DNA of 64,000 nucleotides from Cellvibrio sp. PSBB023 (GTDB taxonomy: Bacteria > Pseudomonadota > Gammaproteobacteria > Pseudomonadales > Cellvibrionaceae): assembly GCF_002007605.1 (NCBI RefSeq), contig NZ_CP019799.1:4395501-4459500 (forward strand). Reading direction: 5' to 3'. Positions 8,701 through 16,851 of this stretch are shown here, piece by piece (within the stretch, counting starts at the first letter, position 1; each line of letters starts with the position of its first letter). Under the pieces are notes generated by a model, which was not told the origin of the DNA, did not search any database, and was given only the letters and a program-made list of their open reading frames with translations. The position numbers and the translations under genes are program-made.

Positions 8701-10353
8701 ATGACCATGACCAACAACGATATAGTCCAAAAACTCTGGAACCTGTGCGACGTACTGCGCGACGACGGCATTAACTACAGCGATTACGTCACTGAATTGG
8801 TCTTGCTGTTATTTATCAAAATGGAATTTGAAAATACCGAAGCGGGTTTGCTGAATAAACACAAATTGCCCGAGGGTTGCCGCTGGGGCGATTTGAATTC
8901 CAAATCCGGTGTAGTGTTGATGAACTACTACAAACAAGTGCTGCTGGATTTATCTAAAAGTAGTGACAGTTTAATTTCAGCAATTTACACCGATGCCCAA
9001 ACCCGCCTGCGTGAGCCGCGCCATTTGGAGCAATTAATTAAAACGCTGGATGGCATCGATTGGTTCAGTGCGCAAAAAGATGGCTTGGGTGATTTGTATG
9101 AAGGCTTGTTAGAAAAAAACGCCAACGAAACTAAATCCGGCGCGGGGCAATACTTTACCCCGCGTGCATTAATCGACAGCATCGTGCGCTGTATCAAACC
9201 GCAAGCAGGTGAAACCATTCAAGACCCGGCAGCGGGCACGGCAGGGTTTTTAATTGCAGCGGATAAATATATTCGCGATGCAACTGACAACTTAATCGAC
9301 CTCAAGCAAAAAGATCGCGACTTTCAAATTCACAACGCCTTTATCGGTGTGGAATTAGTCCCAAGCACTCGCCGCCTTGCATTAATGAATTGTTTATTGC
9401 ACGGCATGGAGGGCGATGACGAAGGTGTAGTGCATTTGGGTAACGCCTTGGGTGATACCGGCAAAAGCTTACAGAAAGTGGATGTGGTACTCGCCAACCC
9501 GCCGTTTGGCACCGCCAAAGGTGGCGAAGCCAGTATTACCCGCGACGATCTCACCTACAAAACCAGTAACAAACAGCTCGCGTTTTTGCAGCATATTTAC
9601 CGCACCTTAAAACCCGGTGGCCGCGCGGCGGTGGTATTGCCAGATAACGTTTTATTTGAAGCAGGCCAAGGCAGCGATATTCGCCGCGACTTAATGGACA
9701 AATGCAACCTGCACACTATTTTGCGTTTACCCACCGGCATTTTTTACGCGGCGGGTGTAAAAACCAATGTGTTGTTTTTTACCAAAGGCACCGCACAAAA
9801 TCCCAAGCAGGAAGAAGGCTGTACCCAAAATGTGTGGGTGTATGACCTACGCACCAATATGCCCAGCTTCGGCAAACGCACGCCCTTTGGCGAGCAACAT
9901 TTAAAACCCTTTGAAGCCTGTTACGAACTTTTGCACTCCGTAGGTTGGGCTGAGCGCAGCGATGCCCAACAATCCGAACTCCCCGCAACCACGTCGCCCA
10001 GCCAGTGTTGGGCATCGCAAGCTCAGCACCAACCTACATTATGCGACTTCGCATGGATGGCGGAGGATGTGGAAAGAACACCGGAAAATTCCCGCCTACG
10101 AAATTTCACCCGCGACTACATACGCGACACCAAAGGCGACTCGCTGGATATTTCATGGCTAAAAGATAACGACTCAGTCGATGCGGCGAGTTTGCCCGAG
10201 CCAGATGTATTGGCAGCGGAAGCCATGAGTGAATTAACGGAGGCGTTGAGAGAGTTAGATGGTTTGCTTGCGGCATTGGGCGCGGGGGACCAAGCCAAGG
10301 TGCAGAAGGATTTGTTGGCAGAGGTTTTGGGGTTGGGTGAGGTGAAGGTGTGA
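8701..10353 (+). CDS. hsdM: Type I DNA methyltransferase, M subunit
   Basis: A 550-residue HsdM. The N-terminal HsdM_N helical domain is at about 5-135. The N6-adenine methyltransferase domain follows, with the S-adenosylmethionine motif DPAAGTAGF near residue 175 and the catalytic NPPF near 266 (VVLANPPFGTAKGG). It methylates adenines on both strands within the site chosen by HsdS and forms the core of the restriction complex with HsdR. The stop overlaps the hsdS start by 4 nt (GTGA). The C-terminal third carries an in-frame insertion at 9940-10037 made of a palindromic repeat, so about 33 residues here (VGWAERSDAQQ...QHQPTL) have no counterpart in ordinary HsdM. After it the sequence returns to the normal family wording (GDSLDISWLKD). 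Start at ATG 8701 or ATG 8707. Confidence 0.95.
   Translation: MTMTNNDIVQKLWNLCDVLRDDGINYSDYVTELVLLLFIKMEFENTEAGLLNKHKLPEGCRWGDLNSKSGVVLMNYYKQVLLDLSKSSDSLISAIYTDAQTRLREPRHLEQLIKTLDGIDWFSAQKDGLGDLYEGLLEKNANETKSGAGQYFTPRALIDSIVRCIKPQAGETIQDPAAGTAGFLIAADKYIRDATDNLIDLKQKDRDFQIHNAFIGVELVPSTRRLALMNCLLHGMEGDDEGVVHLGNALGDTGKSLQKVDVVLANPPFGTAKGGEASITRDDLTYKTSNKQLAFLQHIYRTLKPGGRAAVVLPDNVLFEAGQGSDIRRDLMDKCNLHTILRLPTGIFYAAGVKTNVLFFTKGTAQNPKQEEGCTQNVWVYDLRTNMPSFGKRTPFGEQHLKPFEACYELLHSVGWAERSDAQQSELPATTSPSQCWASQAQHQPTLCDFAWMAEDVERTPENSRLRNFTRDYIRDTKGDSLDISWLKDNDSVDAASLPEPDVLAAEAMSELTEALRELDGLLAALGAGDQAKVQKDLLAEVLGLGEVKV
9940..10037. repeat. Palindromic mobile-type repeat inserted inside hsdM
   Basis: The left arm GTAGGTTGGGCTGAGC... 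CGATGCCCAA and the right arm TTGGGCATCG...CTCAGCACCAACCTAC are imperfect reverse complements over about 30 bp each, separated by about 38 bp. Such GTAGGTTGGGC-type repeats are familiar as intergenic MITE/REP-like elements in many bacteria. Here the element is read through in frame without a stop. Confidence 0.75.
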
Positions 10354-11717
10354 GTGATTTTAATTTGCCGGAGGGTTGGTCGGTTTGTACTTTGGCTGAC
10401 ATTGGTAATATCCAAACTGGAAATACTCCCCCAAAAAAACAACCAGATTTTTACGGCGATAGTTTCCCAATATTTAAGCCTGGCGATTTAGATGCTGGCT
10501 CTAGAGTGCTTCACGCCAGTGAGTATTTATCTGAGGCTGGTCGTGCCGTGTCGCGATTTATTCCGGCAGGAAGTACCTATGTAACTTGCATCGGGGCGAC
10601 AATCGGAAAGACTGGATTTGTGGTTGTTGATGGAACCTGCAATCAACAAATTAATACAATTACGCCTGAATTTGGATTAAGCCAAAAATGGATTTTTTAT
10701 TGGATTTGTAGTCCGAATATGCAGACTGCAATCATTTCAAATTCATCAAGTACAACTTTGCCAATTTTAAATAAAAGCAAGTTTTCAAGTCTTGAAACTA
10801 TAATTCCCCCCCTCGCCGAACAACAACAAATCGCCCAAAAACTCGATGAACTTCTCGCACAGGTAGACACCCTAAAAACCCGCCTCGACGCCATCCCCAA
10901 TATCCTAAAACGCTTCCGCCAATCGGTGCTCGCCGCAGCGGTTAGTGGGAGGTTGACGGAGGAGTGGAGGGGAGAAAACAGGCTTGCTAATTGGTTAGAG
11001 ACAACTCTAAGTGAGTGTTCTGATAGAATTGGTGATGGACTTCATGGAACGCCAAGCTATTCGAAAGATGGCGATTTTTACTTTATTAATGGGAACAATC
11101 TATCAAACGGTAAGATTGTCATTAAGGACAGTACGAAAAAGGTAAATTTTGAGGAATACAATAAGCACAAAAAAGATTTGAATTTAAATACTTTACTAGT
11201 TTCGATAAATGGAACTATTGGTAACTTGGCTCTTTATCAAGGTGAGCCTGTGATTTTAGGAAAGAGTGCGTGCTATATAAATTTTAAGCCTTTAATGAAT
11301 AGGAACTTTGCATTTATTCTGCTCTCTTCGTTTAATTTTTTTGAATACGCTGTGCGTGAAGCAACAGGTGCGACAATTCAAAACGTTCCGCTAAAGGCCA
11401 TTCGAAATTATAGGTTTTGTCTTCCTTCTCTCGAAGAACAAACCGAAATCGTCCGCCGCGTAGAACAACTCTTCGCCTACGCCGACCAAATCGAACAACG
11501 CGTAAAAGACGCCCAAGCCCGCGTAAACCACCTAGCTCAAAGCATCCTAGCCAAAGCCTTTCGCGGCGAACTCACCGCCGACTGGCGTGCGCAGAACCCG
11601 GAATTAATCTCTGGCGAAAATTCCGCAGCGGCGTTGTTGGAGAGGATTAAGGCGGAGCGGGAAGCGGTGGGGAAAACGAAGCGCAAAGTAAAAGCTGGCG
11701 TGGCTGTGAAACAGTAA
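10350..11717 (+). CDS. hsdS: Type I restriction specificity subunit
   Basis: A 455-residue HsdS with two target-recognition domains (about residues 5-150 and 210-355), each followed by a conserved helical spacer: first LAEQQQIAQKLDELLAQ... (about 155-205), then LEEQTEIVRRVEQLFAYAD... (about 358-410). The two halves recognise the two parts of a split DNA target and position HsdM and HsdR. Translation starts at GTG 10350, overlapping the hsdM stop. The recognition domains are visibly AT-rich (10440-10790 and 10985-11420) whereas the spacers are GC-rich like the rest of the operon, which suggests exchange of recognition domains by recombination. The target sequence cannot be predicted by eye. 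Confidence 0.95.
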   Translation: MSDFNLPEGWSVCTLADIGNIQTGNTPPKKQPDFYGDSFPIFKPGDLDAGSRVLHASEYLSEAGRAVSRFIPAGSTYVTCIGATIGKTGFVVVDGTCNQQINTITPEFGLSQKWIFYWICSPNMQTAIISNSSSTTLPILNKSKFSSLETIIPPLAEQQQIAQKLDELLAQVDTLKTRLDAIPNILKRFRQSVLAAAVSGRLTEEWRGENRLANWLETTLSECSDRIGDGLHGTPSYSKDGDFYFINGNNLSNGKIVIKDSTKKVNFEEYNKHKKDLNLNTLLVSINGTIGNLALYQGEPVILGKSACYINFKPLMNRNFAFILLSSFNFFEYAVREATGATIQNVPLKAIRNYRFCLPSLEEQTEIVRRVEQLFAYADQIEQRVKDAQARVNHLAQSILAKAFRGELTADWRAQNPELISGENSAAALLERIKAEREAVGKTKRKVKAGVAVKQ

Positions 11718-11767
11718 ATTTGATAGTCTCTACTTAATAGTCGAGCCTACCTTGAAAAGGCAATTGT

Positions 11768-12859
11768 ATGAAACCGGTAAAAAATAGCGATCACCTAAGC
11801 GAAATCCGAATCGCGGGATATAAATCCATCGCGGAATGCACTTTAAAAATGGGGTGCTTGAATGTGCTGATCGGCGCAAATGGTGCAGGTAAGTCCAACT
11901 TTATTGGCTTTTTCCGCTTGATTGCAACGCTCTTGGATCATCGTCTCCAATCACTGGTCGGTAAAGCTGGTGGTCCCGACGCTATTTTGCATTTTGGTCG
12001 AAAAAAAACCGAGCGCCTAGCGGCGGAGTTATATTTTGGCAACAATGGCTACAAGTTTGCGCTGGAGCCAACCAACGATAACCGCTTGATGTTTCAACGT
12101 GAGGCGCTCTGGTGGAACGTGACAGGTGATGCTGGCGTGTGTTCTGGGCATTTTGAGTCAGAAGCTGAGCAGCATAAATCAAACATTAAACAATATGTTT
12201 TACCGCCCATGAGAAGATGGCGCGTATACCATTTTCACGACACCAGCGACTCTGCAAAAGTAAAGCAAATCCACCGCATTAATGATAACGATTACCTGCG
12301 TGAAGACGGTGCAAACCTCGCTGCGTTTTTGTTTCGATTGAAAACTCATCACACCAGCCACTACAAGCGCATTATAAAAACTATCCAGATGGTTGCTCCA
12401 TTTTTTGGTGATTTTTACCTGCGCCCCACCGTGGATAACGCCGATTACATTCAGCTTGAATGGACTGAGCGCGAGCAGGATGTGCCGTTTAAGGCGAGCG
12501 AGCTGTCAGATGGCACGCTGAGGTTTATGTTGCTAGCGACAGTGCTTTTACAGCCAGAAGAATTTATGCCCAGCTCAATTATTATTGATGAGCCAGAGCT
12601 AGGCTTACATCCTTATGCGATTAATGTTCTTGCGAATTTAATTAAAAGTGCCAGTGAGGAACATCAATTAATTATTTCCACGCAGTCGGTCGAGTTGGTA
12701 AATGAGTTTGATGCAGAAGATTTAATTGTGGTGGATAAGGTCAATAGCGCTTCTACCTTTAAGCGACTTGACCTTAAAGAATTGAGCGTTTGGCTCAGTG
12801 AGTATAGTTTGGGCGATTTATGGAAGAAAAACCTGCTTGGCGGGAGGCCGCAGCGATGA
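11768..12859 (+). CDS. AAA-family ATPase (OLD/SMC-like), defence-associated
   Basis: A 363-residue ATPase of the AAA_15/AAA_21 type. Walker A GANGAGKSN is at about residue 36, after the typical opening IRIAGYKSIAECTLKMGCLNVLIG. The signature-like ELSDGTLRFMLLATVLL is near 250 and the extended Walker B IIIDEPELGLHP near 273, followed by ISTQSVELV. These proteins resemble the ATPase half of OLD nucleases. Its stop overlaps the start of a DUF4276 gene by 4 nt, giving a two-gene ATPase plus TOPRIM-like pair similar in layout to AbiL or RloAB-type defence cassettes. The gap to hsdS is only 50 nt, so it is probably co-transcribed. Function in phage defence is inferred from family and location. Confidence 0.85.
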   Translation: MKPVKNSDHLSEIRIAGYKSIAECTLKMGCLNVLIGANGAGKSNFIGFFRLIATLLDHRLQSLVGKAGGPDAILHFGRKKTERLAAELYFGNNGYKFALEPTNDNRLMFQREALWWNVTGDAGVCSGHFESEAEQHKSNIKQYVLPPMRRWRVYHFHDTSDSAKVKQIHRINDNDYLREDGANLAAFLFRLKTHHTSHYKRIIKTIQMVAPFFGDFYLRPTVDNADYIQLEWTEREQDVPFKASELSDGTLRFMLLATVLLQPEEFMPSSIIIDEPELGLHPYAINVLANLIKSASEEHQLIISTQSVELVNEFDAEDLIVVDKVNSASTFKRLDLKELSVWLSEYSLGDLWKKNLLGGRPQR

Positions 12860-13509
12860 TAAGGATTAATGTGTTTGTAGAAGGGCAAACCGAAGAAACG
12901 TTTGTTCGCGACGTACTTGCACCTTATTTTGTTAATAGCCAAATTTATCTGTCTGCAACAATTGCCAGAACCAGCCCTGGCCATAAGGGTGGAATAGTAA
13001 GCTATGGAAAAATAAAGTGGCAGCTTGAAAACTTGTGCAACAGCGATCCATCTGCCTACGTTACCACCATGATGGACTATTACAAATTTCCGGAAGATTT
13101 CCCTGGGTTAGGTGACATTAAGGATGTTGTCGCCTTGCAGCGTGTGCAAAAGATAGAGAAAGCACTTTTCGTCGATATAGGTGCGCGCAACTTTATACCC
13201 AATTTAATGTTGCATGAGTTCGAAGCACTATTGTTTTGTGCGCCTGAAAAGTTCGGCGATTGGATTGATGAAGCTGCGCCAGTACAACAGCTGATTCAAA
13301 TAAAACAACAATTCGATTCACCAGAGCACATTAATAACGATCCTAATACGGCGCCCTCAAAACGTATTTTGCGATTAATGCCTAAGTATAAAAAGCCGTT
13401 ACATGGGCCCTTGATTGCAGGTGACATAGGGTTAGATGAAATACGAGCGCAATGCCCTCATTTTAATCAATGGATAAACAAATTATCTGCGCTGTCGCAG
13501 CAGAGGTAA
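12856..13509 (+). CDS. DUF4276 family protein (TOPRIM-like), partner of the AAA ATPase
   Basis: A 217-residue protein beginning MIRINVFVEGQTEETFVRDVLAPYF; the 'VEGQTEETFV' opening is characteristic of DUF4276. Further conserved features are an acidic MMDYYKFPEDFPG and LMLHEFEALLF (about residue 120). The acidic pattern is that of a TOPRIM-like metal site, so it may be the nuclease of the pair. ATG 12856 was chosen because it overlaps the upstream stop as ATGA; an in-frame start at 12820 would sit inside the ATPase gene. The mechanism and trigger are unknown. Confidence 0.8.
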   Translation: MIRINVFVEGQTEETFVRDVLAPYFVNSQIYLSATIARTSPGHKGGIVSYGKIKWQLENLCNSDPSAYVTTMMDYYKFPEDFPGLGDIKDVVALQRVQKIEKALFVDIGARNFIPNLMLHEFEALLFCAPEKFGDWIDEAAPVQQLIQIKQQFDSPEHINNDPNTAPSKRILRLMPKYKKPLHGPLIAGDIGLDEIRAQCPHFNQWINKLSALSQQR

Positions 13510-13512
13510 CTT

Positions 13513-14553
13513 ATGGCTGTTTGGTTAGTTCGCGCCGGTTCTCACGGCGAATATGAACAAAAATTTCTGCAGGAAAATCGCATTTATTTAACCTGGGATT
13601 ATTTAAATAGTCCGTTAGATAAATTACCGGAACGTGATGCCTTAATCAAAACACTGAGCGGTTTGGATGCTGAAGCTAAGCCTAGAAAACTGGTGAATCA
13701 TGCTAGTCAGATTTGGCCCTTTGCGCATGATATGCAAGTTGGGGATCGCATCATATTGCCCTCCAAGCTCCAGCCGGTAATTTATATCGGAAAAATCACC
13801 TCCGGATATCATCACCAAGCGGATGCCGCTAACCCGTTCTATCACTGGCGCAGTGTGGAATGGTTGCCTGATGCTGTGCCGCGTTCCCATTTTTCGCAGG
13901 ATTTGCTTTATAGCTTTGGTGCATTTCTTACCGTGTGCCGCATTACTCGTAATAACGCGGAAATGCGTTTAGCACAAATGGAAGCGAACGGGTGGAAAAC
14001 GGAATCGGTTAAGGATCTTATTGCTCACACCAACGAATCCAATGAGTTGGATGCAACTGATGAGCAGGTTGATACGGACTTGGAGGAGTTAGGGCGTTCT
14101 CAAATCGTTAAATTGATAGAACGTAAATTTAAAGGGCATCAACTGACCCGATTAGTGACTGCCATACTGCAAGCTCAAGGCTACACTTGTTGGCAAAGCC
14201 CTGAGGGCGCCGATGGTGGGGTGGATATTCTTGCTGGCGATGGCCCAATGGGTTTTGGTAGTCAACGTATTTGCGTAGAGGTTAAATCTGGTGATGGTTT
14301 GGTTGATCGCCCAACGGTGGATAAACTCATGGGGGCAATGACTAAATTCAATGCCACTCAGGGATTATTTGTTGCTTGGGGCGGTTATCGATCCAATGTA
14401 CAAAAAGAACTGGCATCCAGTTTTTTCCGTGTGCGTCTCTGGAGCCAGAAAGAATTGCTTGAGCAGTTATTTCTGGTATATGAAAAGCTGGATGACGAAA
14501 TTAAAGCGGATTTGCCATTGATGCGTATCTGGACTGTGGCGCAGCTGGAATAA
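13513..14553 (+). CDS. Mrr-like restriction endonuclease
   Basis: A 346-residue protein with two parts. Residues 1-160 (MAVWLVRAGSHGEYEQKFL... GDRIILPSKL...YIGKITSGYHH) look like a PUA/EVE-related recognition fold. The C-terminal half is an Mrr-type catalytic domain with a PD-(D/E)xK nuclease site: GADGGVDI near 233 and CVEVKSG near 255. Mrr-type enzymes cut DNA carrying foreign or modified bases, so this would be a type IV restriction enzyme complementing the type I system. It starts 3 nt after the DUF4276 stop and probably belongs to the same transcript. The preferred modification is unknown. It ends 12 nt before a terminator-like palindrome. Confidence 0.85.
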   Translation: MAVWLVRAGSHGEYEQKFLQENRIYLTWDYLNSPLDKLPERDALIKTLSGLDAEAKPRKLVNHASQIWPFAHDMQVGDRIILPSKLQPVIYIGKITSGYHHQADAANPFYHWRSVEWLPDAVPRSHFSQDLLYSFGAFLTVCRITRNNAEMRLAQMEANGWKTESVKDLIAHTNESNELDATDEQVDTDLEELGRSQIVKLIERKFKGHQLTRLVTAILQAQGYTCWQSPEGADGGVDILAGDGPMGFGSQRICVEVKSGDGLVDRPTVDKLMGAMTKFNATQGLFVAWGGYRSNVQKELASSFFRVRLWSQKELLEQLFLVYEKLDDEIKADLPLMRIWTVAQLE

Positions 14554-14564
14554 ATCTTAATTGG

Positions 14565-14592
14565 CCTAGCCCCCTTCAAAAAGGGGGCTAGG
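14565..14592. terminator. Strong hairpin between convergent mrr-like and yjdM-like genes
   Basis: Perfect 10-bp stem CCTAGCCCCC / GGGGGCTAGG around TTCAAAAA. No T-run follows on either strand. It may be a bidirectional terminator or a short relative of the palindromic repeats at 3493 and 8605. Confidence 0.55.
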
Positions 14593-14603
14593 GTAGGCTT
14601 GCC

Positions 14604-14948
14604 TTACGCCTTTTTCACAAACTCTGACTTCAACATCATGGCGCCAATGCCATCGATTTTGCAGTCGATATCGTGATCGCCATCCACCAGACGATTAATT
14701 TTTACCTTGGTGCCGACTTTCACCACCGACGAAGAGCCTTTGATTTTTAGATCCTTGATCACTGTGACGTAATCGCCGTCGTTGAGTTGATTGCCGTTGG
14801 CATCGCGCACGATTAGCGTGTCGTCATCACTGTTATTTTCAGTCGCTTCGCCGGACCATTCATGGGCGCACTCCGGGCAAACCAGCAGGCTGCCATCCTC
14901 ATAGGTGTATTCGGAATTGCATTTGGGGCAGGGTGGGAGTTGGCTCAT
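14604..14948 (-). CDS. yjdM: PhnA/YjdM family zinc-ribbon protein
   Basis: A 114-residue protein close in length to E. coli YjdM (formerly PhnA). The N-terminal zinc ribbon has two Cys pairs, CPKC and CPEC (residues ~8-35). The C-terminal PhnA domain contains the diagnostic [25 protein letters not shown]. The name alkylphosphonate uptake protein is historical and its biochemical role is unknown. ATG 14948 was chosen because the protein then begins [10 protein letters not shown], as in the family. It converges with the defence island across a strong hairpin and lies 36 nt downstream of the channel gene on the same strand. Confidence 0.9.
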   Translation of the reverse strand: MSQLPPCPKCNSEYTYEDGSLLVCPECAHEWSGEATENNSDDDTLIVRDANGNQLNDGDYVTVIKDLKIKGSSSVVKVGTKVKINRLVDGDHDIDCKIDGIGAMMLKSEFVKKA

Positions 14949-14983
14949 AAAATCAATCTCTTGGCTAATAAACAAAATACGCT

Positions 14984-15610
14984 TTAGCGTGTAATGGAAA
15001 ACGATGGCAGCGCCCACTGTGCCTTGACGGCAATCAGGCGGATGCAGAGCACCAAGGCAATACTGCTGAGGGTGTTAATCAAGGTTGGGGTGCCCAGATG
15101 GTCTAGCAAGCAATAGGCGATTCCACCGGCAGCGCTGGCAGTGGCGTAAATTTCGCGCTTGAGTACCAGCGGAATATCGTTGCAAATTACATCGCGGATA
15201 GCGCCGCCAGCTACACCTGTAATCACGCCCATCATGATGGCTACCGGCGGTGAGACAAAGGATTGCTGCAGGGCGATTTGCACCCCAATCACGGTAAAGA
15301 CGGCGAGGCCAAAGGCGTCCGATACAATCATGATGCGCTCATCAAAGCGGTGGCTAATGCGCCCGCCCAGCAGTGTCAGTATCACGGCGATAGTCACCAG
15401 CAGCAAATAGACCGGGTTTTTAATCCAGCTCACCGGGTGAATGCCCAGCAGTAAGTCGCGCAGGGTGCCGCCACCCAGGGCGGTGACAAAGCCAATCACC
15501 AGCACCCCGAAAATATCCATTGATCGCCTGCCGGCGGCCAGTGCGCCGCTGATGGCAAACACCAGTACGCCAAAGCTATCGCTCAGCGTTAACCAATCCA
15601 CAGTCACCAT
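14984..15610 (-). CDS. TRIC/UPF0126 family membrane channel (YicG-like)
   Basis: A 208-residue protein with six or seven hydrophobic helices and two repeats of the signature [18 protein letters not shown] near residue 45 and [14 protein letters not shown] near 132. This internal duplication defines the UPF0126/TRIC family of trimeric cation channels; some bacterial members move glycine. It is the usual family length (about 205). Its start lies directly against the stop of the upstream ribbon-helix-helix gene. The substrate here is not predictable. Confidence 0.88.
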   Translation of the reverse strand: MVTVDWLTLSDSFGVLVFAISGALAAGRRSMDIFGVLVIGFVTALGGGTLRDLLLGIHPVSWIKNPVYLLLVTIAVILTLLGGRISHRFDERIMIVSDAFGLAVFTVIGVQIALQQSFVSPPVAIMMGVITGVAGGAIRDVICNDIPLVLKREIYATASAAGGIAYCLLDHLGTPTLINTLSSIALVLCIRLIAVKAQWALPSFSITR

Positions 15611-15910
15611 TTATTTACTGCCTGTACCACTGGCGGGTTGGTTGGCGTAGCTGACACCGTGTTTTTCCAGGTATTCGCGGATCAGTTGGCGCACCACTTG
15701 CGAGGGCGTTACATCCTGCTCGGCACACAATTGTTCAAAGGCATCCTTTTTGGTTGGGTCAATCAACACAGTCAAGCGCGCTGTTTTTTGTTCCATAGCG
15801 ATTTTCTCTTTATCGGTAGTGGATGTTGCTGACATCTTCCGGGTATCGAGCGGTGGCCGCACCCGGTTCAGGCGCGGCATTTTAGCGGGTTGTGAGGCAG
15901 AGGGTTTCAT
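15611..15910 (-). CDS. Ribbon-helix-helix (CopG-like) DNA-binding protein
   Basis: A short protein whose last ~60 residues form a ribbon-helix-helix: the strand KTARLTVLIDPTKKDAF and the helices ...LCAEQDVTPSQVVRQLIREYLEKHG. The start at 15910 gives 99 residues and has a good AGGA site upstream. A start at 15796 (MEQKTARL) would give 61 residues and only the DNA-binding domain. The N-terminal extension is basic and proline-rich. It is probably a repressor. A perfect palindrome at 15958-15971 lies 48 nt upstream and is a candidate operator. Confidence 0.7.
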   Translation of the reverse strand: MKPSASQPAKMPRLNRVRPPLDTRKMSATSTTDKEKIAMEQKTARLTVLIDPTKKDAFEQLCAEQDVTPSQVVRQLIREYLEKHGVSYANQPASGTGSK

Positions 15911-15957
15911 TTTTCCTGCTGTATTAAGGGTGTAATGAGAGTGGTCGTTAGTGTAAC

Positions 15958-15971
15958 AACATTATAATGTT
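15958..15971. promoter_or_regulatory. 14-bp perfect palindrome, candidate operator
   Basis: AACATTATAATGTT is a perfect palindrome between the ribbon-helix-helix gene and the spermidine-synthase-like gene. A related ATTATAAT...GTTA stretch recurs about 25 bp downstream, so two sites may exist. Confidence 0.4.
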
Positions 15972-16095
15972 ATGTTAATGTAATTATAATATTGTTATTC
16001 TGATGCGAGTGACGGTGAGCGCTCGCTTACGCCGTTTAAACTCTGTTGTGGTTGCCTGTATGAAATTGAAGTGTTTACTGGGGGGAGGTTCTGCC

Positions 16096-16851
16096 ATGCC
16101 GGAAGGGAAAATAGTGCACAGTACCAGCGATAGTTACGGCACTATTTTGGTGGTGGATTACCCGCGCTACCGCGCACTCAGTTTCGATTCCATCTACGAG
16201 CAGAGTGGCTTTTATCTGGAAAAACCCTATGCGGTGGTGCACGAATACATTCGCATCATGATGCTGGTGCTGGGGTTTTCGGAGCCGCGCCACGCCACGC
16301 TATTGGGCTTGGGGGGCGGTAGCTTGCTGCGCAGCCTGCATCACTATTTGGACCATTGCGATTTTCATGTGGTGGAGCTGCGCGCCAAGGTATACGACAT
16401 CGCCCGCGATTATTTTGATATTCCCGATGATCAGCGTGTATGGGTTTCGATTGAGGATGCCGGGTTGCAAATCCAGTCCAGTAAAGATGCCAGTACCGAT
16501 ATTATTTTTGCCGATTTGTACGATGCTTATCACATGAGTCCGTTGCAGGTGCAAAAGCAATTTGCCCAGGAGTGCAGCCGCACGCTCACCCGCAATGGCT
16601 GGCTGGTAATGAATTTTCATCGCCTGCCGGATACTCACTCTGCTTTTTTCATTGCCTTGACCGGGCATTTTTCCACCCTGTTGGTGTGCTCCGGTGAGTT
16701 TGGCAATCACATTTTATTTGCCTGTAAATCCCACTCCGTAAATTACGACCAGGCGCCCGCCAAGCTAAAAAATATGGAAGCAATTCTCGACGAGACGTTT
16801 ATGCCGTTGTTTCATCGGCTCAAGCCGGTTGCATCCAGCGCGCGGGTTTAA
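16096..16851 (+). CDS. Spermidine-synthase-like methyltransferase-fold protein
   Basis: A 251-residue protein with the nucleotide-binding core of spermidine synthases: LLGLGGGSLLRSLHHYL (about residues 74-90), the acidic VVELRAKVYDIARDYF (~97-112) and IIFADLYDAYHMSP (~136-150). In true SpeE the region after the glycine motif carries a D-rich polyamine pocket (GGGDGG...E). Here the second glycine motif reads GGGSLLR, so polyamine synthesis is doubtful; many such proteins in proteobacteria are of unknown function. The start at ATG 16096 has a GGGGGAGG site 8 nt upstream, better than the in-frame ATG at 16003. It ends with a 4-nt overlap against the convergent outer-membrane protein gene. Confidence 0.7.
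   Translation: MPEGKIVHSTSDSYGTILVVDYPRYRALSFDSIYEQSGFYLEKPYAVVHEYIRIMMLVLGFSEPRHATLLGLGGGSLLRSLHHYLDHCDFHVVELRAKVYDIARDYFDIPDDQRVWVSIEDAGLQIQSSKDASTDIIFADLYDAYHMSPLQVQKQFAQECSRTLTRNGWLVMNFHRLPDTHSAFFIALTGHFSTLLVCSGEFGNHILFACKSHSVNYDQAPAKLKNMEAILDETFMPLFHRLKPVASSARV

Noticed and set aside
14565..14592. Third full copy of the palindromic repeat of 3493 and 8605
   Set aside because: Only the CCCCC..GGGGG hairpin is shared; the rest of the ~85-bp unit is absent. It is listed as a hairpin/terminator instead.
16003..16095. Upstream extension of the spermidine-synthase-like gene
   Set aside because: The ATG at 16003 has no ribosome site and would add an unlike basic leader. ATG 16096 with GGGGGAGG is better.
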